Source: JBOGWP01 sp050693875 (GTDB lineage Bacteria; Actinomycetota; CADDZG01; JAHWKV01; JBOGWP01). From it: a stretch of 6,743 bases of DNA. The notes below the pieces were generated by a model that was not told where the DNA came from, ran no database searches, and was given only the letters and a program-made list of their open reading frames with translations. The DNA is taken from NCBI GenBank assembly GCA_050693875.1, contig JBOGWP010000050.1:1-6743 (forward strand). The letters run 5' to 3'. Below, in pieces: positions 1 through 6,717 of this stretch. Position numbers and translations under genes: made by a program. The stretch's first letter is position 1; each line of letters begins with the position of its first letter.

Positions 1-155
1 TCGGTCGCGCCTGGATCCGCGTGATCTGGCGGTGCTGGATCGACGGGATCCCCTACGACCCAGTCAACCATGGAGCGGCCAGAGCTCTCGACGGGAAGGA
101 CGGGAAGGACGGGAAGGACGGGAAGGAGAACGACCAAGAGGAAATCGCGGTGTAG
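1..155 (+). CDS. IS110-family transposase, C-terminal fragment (cut by window edge)
   Basis: Reading from base 3, an open frame enters from the left edge and gives 50 residues before TAG at 153-155. The first part, RAWIRVIWRCWIDGIPYDP followed by a His-Gly-Ala-Ala segment, resembles the extreme C-terminus I remember for IS110/IS116/IS902-type transposases, where an Arg-Val-Ile-Trp-x-Cys-Trp stretch precedes a Pro-Tyr-Asp-Pro motif. IS110 enzymes are DEDD recombinases guided by a bridge RNA; the DEDD domain and the catalytic serine region lie outside the window, so neither can be checked. The tail is unusual: Asp-Gly-Lys occurs four times in tandem (bases 90-125), then an acidic end. That extension is not something I associate with the family. 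The family call rests on about 25 residues. A different transposase family is possible but less likely, because the non-coding right end just downstream also fits IS110. Confidence 0.62.
   Translation, partial: GRAWIRVIWRCWIDGIPYDPVNHGAARALDGKDGKDGKDGKENDQEEIAV
90..125 (+). repeat. Four tandem copies of a 9-bp unit (GACGGGAAG)
   Basis: Four perfect, contiguous copies of GACGGGAAG lie at 90-98, 99-107, 108-116 and 117-125. The unit is a multiple of three and in frame with the transposase reading frame, so it encodes (Asp-Gly-Lys)x4 near the protein C-terminus. The perfect identity points to recent slippage expansion. Copy number could vary between element copies without breaking the frame. 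Confidence 0.95.
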
Positions 156-194
156 GAGGTTGACACAGAGGGTGTCTGAGGTCGCTCGCTAAAG

Positions 195-331
195 CTAGAC
201 GGTGCGGCCGAACGCCGCGACGGGGGCCCCGCCGGCCTTGGCGGTTCGTGTCCCGATCAGGTTGAGCGCACCGCCCACCCAGACCACCGCCGCGAGGACG
301 TGGTCTTGAGAATCGTGTACGCGCTGAGCAT
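195..331 (-). pseudogene. Remnant of the N-terminus of a DUF2269-like integral membrane protein
   Basis: On the minus strand an ATG at 331-329 opens a frame giving MLSAYTILKT. The next frame then gives HVLAAVVWVGG, an Ala-Leu-Asn-Leu segment and AAFGRTV, and stops at TAG (197-195). Joined, the pieces read like the first membrane helix of DUF2269-type proteins, which begin with a short Leu-Lys-x-Leu-His-Val-Leu-Ala-Ala-Val-Val-Trp-Val-Gly-Gly pattern. The join at about 302-305 lacks one expected residue (Leu between Thr and His). This fits a 4-base deletion that shifted the frame. Only about 45 residues of a protein normally near 150 remain, and the rest is missing exactly where the IS110 right end lies, so insertion or an associated deletion probably removed it. 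The start codon is head-to-head with treZ, only 24 bases apart. The product would not be functional. The family name is from recall, not a search. Confidence 0.6.
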
Positions 332-355
332 GGGCGGAAGAGTACCCTGTCGGCC

Positions 356-2158
356 GTGCAACCAGAAGAGCGAGTCGGCGCCGTCTATCTGGGCGACCGG
401 GTGACGAGCTTCCTCCTGTGGGCGCCGCGAGTCGAGCGGGTCGAAGTGTGCCTCGGGTCGGATTCGGGACGGACCCATGCGATGGAGCCCGCACCTTACG
501 GATACCACCGGGCCGTGGTCGAAGGTGCCGGTCCGGGGGATCGGTATCTATTCCGCCTCGACGGCACCGTCGAACGCCCCGACCCGGCATCGCGCTCCCA
601 GCCTGACGGTGTGCACGGCCCGTCGGAGATCGTCGACCATGCCGCCTTCGCGTGGAGCGACGCGGGCTGGGCCGGGATCCCGCTGCGCCGATATGTCACC
701 TACGAGGTGCACATGGGGACGTTCACCCCCGAAGGCACCTTCGACGCGGCCGTCGGCCGGCTCGACGAACTTGTCGATCTCGGGGTGACCGCCCTCGAGA
801 TCATGCCGGTGGCGGCGTTCCCCGGATCCCGGAACTGGGGCTACGACGGCGTCTATCCCTATGCGGTGCAGGCCTCGTACGGAGGAATGCACGGGCTCAA
901 GCGCCTCGTCGACGAGTGTCACCGCCGGGAGATGGCCGTGGTGCTGGACGTCGTCTACAACCACCTCGGGCCGGAGGGCAATTACCTCGACGACTACGGC
1001 CCCTATTTCACCAACAAGTACCACACGCCGTGGGGGAGGGCCCTGAACCACGACGGGGCCGGCAGCGACGACGTGCGGCGCTTCTTCATCGGCAGCGCCC
1101 TCTCGTGGTTCGAGGACTTCCACATCGACGCGCTCCGCCTCGACGCCATCCACGGAATCCTCGACATGTCGGCGCGACCCTTCCTCCAGGAGCTCGGCGC
1201 GAAGACGCGGGAGGCATCGAACCGGCTCGGCCGGACGCTGGCTCTGATCGCGGAGAGCGACCTGAACGATGTGCGGGTGCTCAACCCCGCATCGGAGGGG
1301 GGGCTGGGGATGGACGCCCAGTGGAGCGACGATTTCCACCACGCCGTCCACGCCGCCCTGACCGGCGAACGCAACGGCTACTACTGCGACTTCGGCAGCC
1401 CCGGCCACGTCGTGACGGCGCTGAACCGCGGGTATGTCCTCGCCGGGGAGTACTCGCAGTTCCGGCGGCGGCGCCATGGGAACTCAGCGGCCTCCATCGA
1501 GCCCGAACGTTTCGTGGTCTTCGTGCAGAACCACGACCAGGTGGGCAACCGCTTGCGGGGCGAGCGGCTGTCGACGCTGGTGGGCTTCGAGGAGCTCAAG
1601 CTCGCCGCCGGGCTGCTGCTGCTCTCCCCTTACATGCCGCTGCTGTTCATGGGCGAGGAGTACGGCGAGACCGCCCCCTTTCAGTACTTCGTCAGCCATT
1701 CGGATCCGGCTCTCATCGAGGCCGTGCGAGAGGGCCGGCGTCAGGAGTTCGCCGCCCTCTCCGGGGCGGGCGAGGGGCCGGACCCGCAGGACGATGCAAC
1801 GTTCCTCCGCTCGAAGCTGGAGGCCGGCTGGGCGCACGAAGGCCGTCGCCGCACGCTGCGCGAGCTATACCGGGAGCTGATCGGCCTGCGCACGAGCCTG
1901 GGGCTGCCGGCCCCGCGGAGCCGAGTGGAGGCCAGGGCAGAGCGTGACAGGGTGCTGCTCCGCCTGTCCTCGGGCGAGCGCGATGCCCTGGCGATCTTCA
2001 ATCTTGGCGAGTCGAGCTGCGAGGTTCCTCCGGAGGGGCAAGGATGGGATCTGCGTCTCGACTCCTCCGACCTTGGGTGGGGAGGCCCCGGCAGCCGCTG
2101 GCCGGTGGAGGTCGCCCCCCGTTCGCTCATGCTGCTCCTTGCCGCGGACGCCGGCTGA
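356..2158 (+). CDS. treZ: Malto-oligosyltrehalose trehalohydrolase
   Basis: Cytoplasmic GH13 enzyme that hydrolyses the alpha-1,4 bond next to the trehalose unit of maltooligosyl-trehalose, releasing trehalose; it is the last step of the TreYZ route. The 600-residue length is normal. Residues 1 to about 95 form the N-terminal CBM48-like beta domain (FLLWAPRVERVEV near 19-31). The TIM barrel runs from about 110 to 480, and a C-terminal beta domain (DUF3459-type) covers about 525-600. All four GH13 regions are visible: DVVYNH 198-203; DALRLDAIH 258-266 with nucleophile Asp263 and Arg261; LIAESD 297-302 with acid/base Glu300; FVQNHDQVGN 389-398 with Asp394. The TreZ-like EYGE element is at 435-438. 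GTG at 356 is the first plausible start and leaves a normal-length N-terminus. No clear ribosome site precedes it; a weak TACCCT at 343-348 would allow a leaderless transcript, but I do not rely on it. It is first in the operon and overlaps glgX by one base. Confidence 0.96.
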   Translation: MQPEERVGAVYLGDRVTSFLLWAPRVERVEVCLGSDSGRTHAMEPAPYGYHRAVVEGAGPGDRYLFRLDGTVERPDPASRSQPDGVHGPSEIVDHAAFAWSDAGWAGIPLRRYVTYEVHMGTFTPEGTFDAAVGRLDELVDLGVTALEIMPVAAFPGSRNWGYDGVYPYAVQASYGGMHGLKRLVDECHRREMAVVLDVVYNHLGPEGNYLDDYGPYFTNKYHTPWGRALNHDGAGSDDVRRFFIGSALSWFEDFHIDALRLDAIHGILDMSARPFLQELGAKTREASNRLGRTLALIAESDLNDVRVLNPASEGGLGMDAQWSDDFHHAVHAALTGERNGYYCDFGSPGHVVTALNRGYVLAGEYSQFRRRRHGNSAASIEPERFVVFVQNHDQVGNRLRGERLSTLVGFEELKLAAGLLLLSPYMPLLFMGEEYGETAPFQYFVSHSDPALIEAVREGRRQEFAALSGAGEGPDPQDDATFLRSKLEAGWAHEGRRRTLRELYRELIGLRTSLGLPAPRSRVEARAERDRVLLRLSSGERDALAIFNLGESSCEVPPEGQGWDLRLDSSDLGWGGPGSRWPVEVAPRSLMLLLAADAG

Positions 2159-4281
2159 TGCGCGTCTGGCCGGGTAAGCCGTACCCGCAGGGAGCGACGT
2201 GGGACGGCAAAGGAGTCAACTTCGCCATCTTCTCGGAGGGGGCGGAGGGCGTGGAGCTCTGCCTCTTCGACGACCCCGCCGACGCGGTCGCGTCGGGCCG
2301 CGTCGAGATCGAGGAGCGCACCGATCAGATCTGGCACTGCTACCTGCCCGACGCGCGCCCCGGCCAGCTCTACGGGTACCGCCTGCATGGCCCGTATGCT
2401 CCGCACGAGGGACACCGCTTCAACCCGGACAAGCTGCTGATCGATCCGTACGCCAAGGCGGTCAGCGGCAGGATCGACCGATGGAGCGATGCCCTCTATG
2501 GCTACATCTATGGCCATCCGGAGGCCGATCTGACCTGTGACCCGCGTGACTCCGCGGGTGCAATGCCGAAATCCGTGGTGATCAATCGCGCGTTCGAGTG
2601 GGGCGACGACCGGCGTCCGCAGACACCCTGGAACCGGACGGTCATCTACGAGTGCCACGTGCGCGGCATGACGATGCGCCATCCCCAGGTGCCCGAGGAG
2701 ATCTGCGGAACCTACCTGGGCATGGCGTCGGATCCGATCCTCGACCACCTGCTGTCGCTCGGCGTGACCGCGATCGAGCTGATGCCGGTGCATCACTTCA
2801 TCGACCGGCGCGAGCTCATCGAGCGCGGCCTGCGCGAGTACTGGGGCTACAACTCCGTCGCCTACCTGGCCCCCGAGGTCCGTTACGCAACGGGGGGACG
2901 CGGGCAGCAGGTCGACGAGTTCAAGACGATGGTGAAGAAGCTCCACCGGGCCGGCATCGAGGTGATCCTCGACGTCGTCTACAACCACACTGGAGAGGGC
3001 GACCACCTCGGCCCGACGCTGTCGCTCCGAGGGATCGACAACGCCTCCTTCTACCGGCTGCGCAACGGCGACCGCCGCCACTACCAGGACTTCACCGGGA
3101 CGGGGAACAGCCTGAACATGATCCACCCGCGGACCATCCAGCTGATCATGGACAGCCTGCGCTACTGGGCGGGGGACATGCGGGTCGACGGATTCCGCTT
3201 CGACCTGGCACCCGTGCTTGCCCGCGAGCTGTTCGAGGTCAACCGGCTCGGCACCTTCTTCGACATCATCCAGCAGGACCCGATGCTCTCGCAGGTGAAG
3301 CTCATCGCCGAGCCCTGGGACCTGGGAGAGGGCGGATACCAGGTCGGCAACTTCCCGGTGGGGTGGGCAGAGTGGAACGGCAAGTACCGGGATTGCGTCC
3401 GCCGGTTCTGGGGCGGCGAGCCCGGGCACGTGCCCGAGCTCGCCTCGCGCATCTCGGGCTCGTCCGACCTCTACCAAGGGGGCGGCCGCCGCACCTACGC
3501 CAGCATCAACTTCGTCACCTCGCACGACGGCTTCACGCTCACCGACCTCGTCAGCTACGAGCGCAAGCACAACGAGGAGAATGGGGAGGCCAACCGCGAC
3601 GGAGCCGACGAGAACTACAGCCGCAACTGGGGTCAGGAGGGGCCCACCTCGAACTTGCGGATCCAGTCGATGCGGGAGCGGATGAAGCGCAACCTCCTTG
3701 CCACCCTGCTCTTCTCGCAGGGGGTGCGGATGCTCCTGCAGGGCGACGAGATGGGGCGCACCCAGCGCGGCAACAACAACGCCTACTGCCAGGACGGCGA
3801 GGTCTCGTGGGTGAACTGGGACCTCGAGCCCCGCGAGCGTGGCCTGCTGGACTTCACTCGGCGCTGCCTGGAGATCTTTCGCTCCAACCCGGTGCTTCGC
3901 CGGCGCTCGTTCTTCTCCGGGCACCCCCTCGCCGGGCGGCGCGTCAAGGACGTGGCGTGGATCCGCCCGGACGGCGGCGAGATGACCCACGAGGACTGGG
4001 CCGACCCGGCCAATCACGTGCTCGGGATGCTGCTCCATGGGATCGCCACCGACGAGGTGGACGAGCGGGGCCGCCCGATCTTCGGCGACACCATCCTGAT
4101 GCTCCTCAACGGCGGCACGCGCTCCCGATACTGCGCCATGCCGCACGTGCACGGCGTCGGAGTGTGGCAGGAGATCCTCAACACCGCCCGGCCGGGAGAG
4201 GCCCCCAGGTCGATCCGCGGCGACGGCATCAACCTCCTCGCACACTCGTTGATCCTCTTGCGCCACGGCGAAACGAGCTGA
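2158..4281 (+). CDS. glgX: Glycogen debranching enzyme, GlgX/TreX type isoamylase
   Basis: Cytoplasmic GH13 (isoamylase-type) enzyme that cleaves alpha-1,6 branch points of glycogen or limit dextrin, giving linear malto-oligosaccharides. ATG at 2158-2160 shares its A with the treZ stop (TGATG), and MRVWPGKPYPQGATWDGKG is the typical GlgX/TreX start. An upstream in-frame start at 2044 would lie wholly inside treZ and add residues unlike the family. The protein is 707 residues, the usual length. The CBM48 domain covers about 8-110, the barrel about 160-560, and the C-terminal beta domain about 580-707. Catalytic regions: DVVYNHTGEG 272-281; RVDGFRFDL 342-350 with nucleophile Asp349 and Arg347; LIAEPWD 382-388 with acid/base Glu385; FVTSHDG 452-458 with Asp457. 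The GlgX signature GDEMGRTQRGNNNAYCQD is at 529-546. Between treZ and treY it most likely acts as TreX, feeding TreY, though it could also serve general glycogen breakdown. The reading frame is intact. Confidence 0.96.
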   Translation: MRVWPGKPYPQGATWDGKGVNFAIFSEGAEGVELCLFDDPADAVASGRVEIEERTDQIWHCYLPDARPGQLYGYRLHGPYAPHEGHRFNPDKLLIDPYAKAVSGRIDRWSDALYGYIYGHPEADLTCDPRDSAGAMPKSVVINRAFEWGDDRRPQTPWNRTVIYECHVRGMTMRHPQVPEEICGTYLGMASDPILDHLLSLGVTAIELMPVHHFIDRRELIERGLREYWGYNSVAYLAPEVRYATGGRGQQVDEFKTMVKKLHRAGIEVILDVVYNHTGEGDHLGPTLSLRGIDNASFYRLRNGDRRHYQDFTGTGNSLNMIHPRTIQLIMDSLRYWAGDMRVDGFRFDLAPVLARELFEVNRLGTFFDIIQQDPMLSQVKLIAEPWDLGEGGYQVGNFPVGWAEWNGKYRDCVRRFWGGEPGHVPELASRISGSSDLYQGGGRRTYASINFVTSHDGFTLTDLVSYERKHNEENGEANRDGADENYSRNWGQEGPTSNLRIQSMRERMKRNLLATLLFSQGVRMLLQGDEMGRTQRGNNNAYCQDGEVSWVNWDLEPRERGLLDFTRRCLEIFRSNPVLRRRSFFSGHPLAGRRVKDVAWIRPDGGEMTHEDWADPANHVLGMLLHGIATDEVDERGRPIFGDTILMLLNGGTRSRYCAMPHVHGVGVWQEILNTARPGEAPRSIRGDGINLLAHSLILLRHGETS

Positions 4282-4285
4282 GGGC

Positions 4286-6634
4286 GTGACGCGCGTTCCG
4301 GTCTCCACCTACCGCGTCCAGCTGCATCGCGGGTTCGGGTTCGCCGACGCAGCCGGGATCGCCGGATACCTCCACGACCTCGGGATCGGCGACCTGTACG
4401 CGTCGCCGATCCTCGCGGCGCGACCCGGGAGCACCCACGGATACGACGTCGCCGACCCGACGAGGCTCAATCCCGAGCTGGGCGGCGAGGTGGGGTTCGA
4501 GCGCCTCACTGCCGCGCTGCGGGAACGGGGGATGGGCCTGCTCGTCGACATCGTTCCGAGCCACATGGCGGCCGGTCCCGAGAACCCCTGGTGGAGCGAC
4601 GTGCTGGAGCGCGGCCGGGCATCGCCGTTCGCATCGTCGTTCGACATCGACTGGGAGTCGCCCGCGCAGGATGGGAAGGTCGTGCTGCCCCTGCTCGGCG
4701 ACCGGTATCCGGAGGTCCTGGAGCGGGGCGAGCTGCGCCTCTTGGTGGAAGAGGGCAACCTGCGCATCGCCTACTTCGACCTTCGCCTGCCGGTCTCGCC
4801 GGCCTCCTGCGACCTCGTGCTCGAGCGCTCGGGAGTCGGCGCGGGTGGACCCGCCCGCTTCCGGTTGGCGTGGCAGGAACACGGCGAGGATCGGAGCCGG
4901 ATCCAGGGGCTCCTCCGTCGTATCAGCCGGGGGCGGGGCGGCGGGGGCCGACCTGCTCGACGAGGTGATCCAGGCGCAGGCCTACCGGCTCTGCCACTGG
5001 CGGCTGGCGCCCTGTGAGATCAACTACCGCCGCTTCTTCGACATCGCCGACCTGGTCTGCATCCGGGTGGGCGACGCGTCGGTGCTCGAGGCGACCCACG
5101 CCCTGATCCTGCGGCTCGTCGCGGAGGGAGCTGTCACCGGCCTTCGCATCGATCATCTCGACGGGATCGACGATCCCCACGCCTACCTCGAATCGCTGCA
5201 GGAGCGGCTGGGCGGCGAAGATCGAGGCTACGTCGTCGTGGAGAAGATCCTCGCCGGCGACGAGGCGCTGCCCGAAGAGTGGCCGGTGTCGGGAACCACC
5301 GGTTACGAGGCCGGGGCTGCGATCAACGGCGTCTTCGTGGACGAGGGGGGCGCAGTCGAGCTCGAGCGAGTCTACCGCCGCTTTGCCCGGGACGAGCGGA
5401 CCTTTCGGGAGATCTCCCTTGACGGAAAGCGCGCCGCGCTGGCGCAGCTCTTCCCCGGCGAGGTGGACTCCCTGGCGGGGCGCCTGTATGCGCTGGCCTC
5501 GCGGGATCGTGCCGGACGGGACCTCGCCCGTGCACAGCTGCACCAGGCTCTCGTCGAAGTGACCGCCGCGCTTCCCGCCTACCGGACCTATATCCGGGAG
5601 GCCCCTGTTCGCGCCGCCGACCGCTCGGTTCTGAGGGACGCCGTCGCACTGGCGGCACGTGCGCTCCCCCCCGCCGAACATGCCGCGCTCCACTTCGTCG
5701 AGCAGGTGATCCTCCTCGACGTCCCCGTGGCATGTGCGGCGGACGCGCGGGCGTTCGTCACTCGCTGGCAGCAGCTGTCCAGCCCGGTCGCCGCGAAGGG
5801 AGTCGAGGACACCGCGCTGTATCGCTATCGCGCAACGAGGTCGGCGACGACCCCGCCGGGGAGGCCGGCGTCGACGCGTTCCACCGGGCGATGCGCCGCC
5901 GGCAGCGATCGTGGCCGCGGGGGCTCACGGCGACGAGCACCCACGACTCGAAGCGCGGCGAGGACGTACGAGCGCGACTCGATGTTCTGTCGGAGATCCC
6001 CGGGGAGTGGGCGCGACGGCTTGATCGCTGGGCGGCGTGTAACAACGGGCGCAAGAAGGAGGTGGCCGGTGTGCCGGTGCCGGACCGCGCCGAGGAGGTG
6101 CTCGTCTACCAGACGCTGCTCGGAGCCTGGCCGCTCGACGGCGACGAGCGCGGGTTTCGGCGGCGGCTCGACGAGTACCTGGTGAAGGCGCTGCGGGAAG
6201 CGAGGCTGCACACGAGCTGGACCTCTCCCGACGAGCGGTACGAGAAGGCTGTGCTGGCGTTCGTGCGATCGATGCTCGCCCCCTCCAATGCCCCGTTCCG
6301 GCGTGACTTCCTCGAGCTCGAGGAGCGCCTCGCGTGGTTCGGCTTCCTCAACAGCCTCGGCCAGGTGCTGCTCAAGGCCGCCGCCCCGGGCGTCCCCGAC
6401 TTCTACCAGGGGTCCGAGCTGTGGGCGCTGACCCTAGTCGACCCGGACAACCGCCGCCCGGTCGACTTCGCCGGGCGGCGAGAGATGCTCGACTCGCTCG
6501 TGTCGCGGCCCGCAGGCCCGGATCTCTCCGGCGAGCTGCTCCGGGGCTGGAGGGACGGACGGGTAAAGCTCTGGCTGACCTGGAAGGCTCTAACCCGAAG
6601 TTACGTCGCCGATTTCGACCAATCCAGCCTGTGA
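4286..6634 (+). pseudogene. treY: Malto-oligosyltrehalose synthase, disrupted by two frameshifts and missing its C-terminus
   Basis: TreY is a GH13 mutase that turns the reducing-end alpha-1,4 bond of malto-oligosaccharides into alpha,alpha-1,1. GTG at 4286, four bases after the glgX stop, gives MTRVPVSTYRVQLH, a textbook TreY start, then GSTHGYDVADPTRLNPELGG. Homology runs in three pieces: 4286 to about 4930; about 4932-5828 in the next frame (EINYRRFFDI, then RIDHLDGIDDP with nucleophile Asp at 5151-5153, then YVVVEKIL with acid/base Glu at 5241-5243); and from 5829 back in the first frame (STHDSKRGEDVRARL, Asp at 5945-5947). Read unshifted, the first piece stops at 5017. Shift 1 is +1 in a G-rich tract (4925-4949). 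Shift 2 follows GVEDTALYRY, where about 13 bases seem lost. TreY similarity ends at VKLWLTWKAL (about 6592), and the last residues to TGA 6632-6634 are foreign. The composite of about 768 residues lacks roughly the last 100, and the long central insert marks the longer TreY form. Region I reads DIVPSH rather than DIVPNH. Assembly error could explain shift 1, less easily shift 2 and the truncation. Confidence 0.85.
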
Positions 6635-6663
6635 CGAGCACGTACAGGCGCGGAAGGACCACA
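6593..6663. other. Unassigned junction segment after truncated treY
   Basis: TreY similarity stops after the Ala-Leu codons ending at 6592. The sequence that follows, starting acccgaagttacgtcgcc, encodes nothing I recognise in any frame. It supplies a fortuitous stop (TGA 6632-6634) for the treY frame. The segment may be the end of a further mobile element, a remnant left by deletion, or the outer part of the insertion sequence that continues to the right. It has no clear hairpin or poly-T tract and so no visible terminator. Confidence 0.4.
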
Positions 6664-6682
6664 GAGTGTAGTCACTAAATGC

Positions 6683-6711
6683 TTGAATATGAGTTGCGGG
6701 TCTGACATGAT
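6683..6711 (+). promoter_or_regulatory. Putative sigma70-type promoter for the right-hand ORF, leaderless spacing
   Basis: A TTGAAT box at 6683-6688 (5 of 6 match to TTGACA) and CATGAT at 6706-6711 (4 of 6 match to TATAAT) are separated by 17 bases, the optimal spacing. Transcription starting about 7 bases after the -10 would begin at or next to the ATG at 6718-6720. No purine-rich ribosome site lies in gatccccct just before the ATG, so a leaderless transcript is the natural reading. Two boxes of this quality can occur by chance; the spacing and the ATG position are what make it credible. Confidence 0.4.
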
Positions 6712-6717
6712 CCCCCT

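Larger units (their letters stand above)
1..182 (+). mobile_element. Right end of an IS110-family insertion sequence (partial, boundary approximate)
   Basis: This covers the transposase tail plus a short non-coding right end. After the TAG at 153-155 there is a perfect TTGACA box at 160-165, overlapping a 5-bp inverted repeat (gacac 162-166, gtgtc 172-176, 5-base loop). In IS110 elements the excised circle joins right end to left end. The join can build a promoter with the -35 box from the right end and the -10 from the left end, driving the bridge RNA. The lone TTGACA with no good -10 to its right fits that arrangement. The short right end suggests the IS110 rather than the IS1111 subgroup, with the bridge RNA upstream of the transposase and off-window. 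The outer boundary is inferred to lie between about 176 and 197, because chromosomal coding homology on the other strand starts there. No terminal inverted repeat is expected for this family. Confidence 0.5.

Noticed and set aside
162..176. A transcription terminator made by the inverted repeat after the transposase
   Set aside because: The stem is only 5 bp and no T-run follows; its overlap with TTGACA fits an element-end signal better.
343..356. A leaderless promoter for treZ (TACCCT at 343-348, start at the GTG)
   Set aside because: The -10 match is weak and no acceptable -35 box lies 16-18 bases upstream, so it is not listed as a feature.
548..1477. A 309-codon minus-strand open frame opposite treZ
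   Set aside because: It is antisense to the conserved treZ catalytic core and shows no domain or plausible start context.
2044..2157. An earlier glgX start that would add 38 residues
   Set aside because: The added residues lie wholly within treZ and do not resemble a GlgX N-terminus; the ATG at 2158 gives the typical family start.
2598..4289. A 563-codon plus-strand open frame inside glgX
   Set aside because: It is an out-of-frame shadow of glgX with an Arg/Pro/Ala-rich translation and no motif.
1741..4308. An 855-codon open frame on the minus strand opposite glgX and the end of treZ
   Set aside because: It mirrors the codon phase of glgX in G+C-rich DNA. Its translation is low-complexity (Val, Ala, His, Asp, Leu rich) with no recognisable domain, while the plus strand encodes an intact enzyme.
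4930..5840. Programmed ribosomal frameshifting in treY
   Set aside because: TreY is not known to be recoded, there is no slippery heptamer with a downstream structure at either site, and the second site also lacks conserved residues. Mutation or assembly error is simpler.
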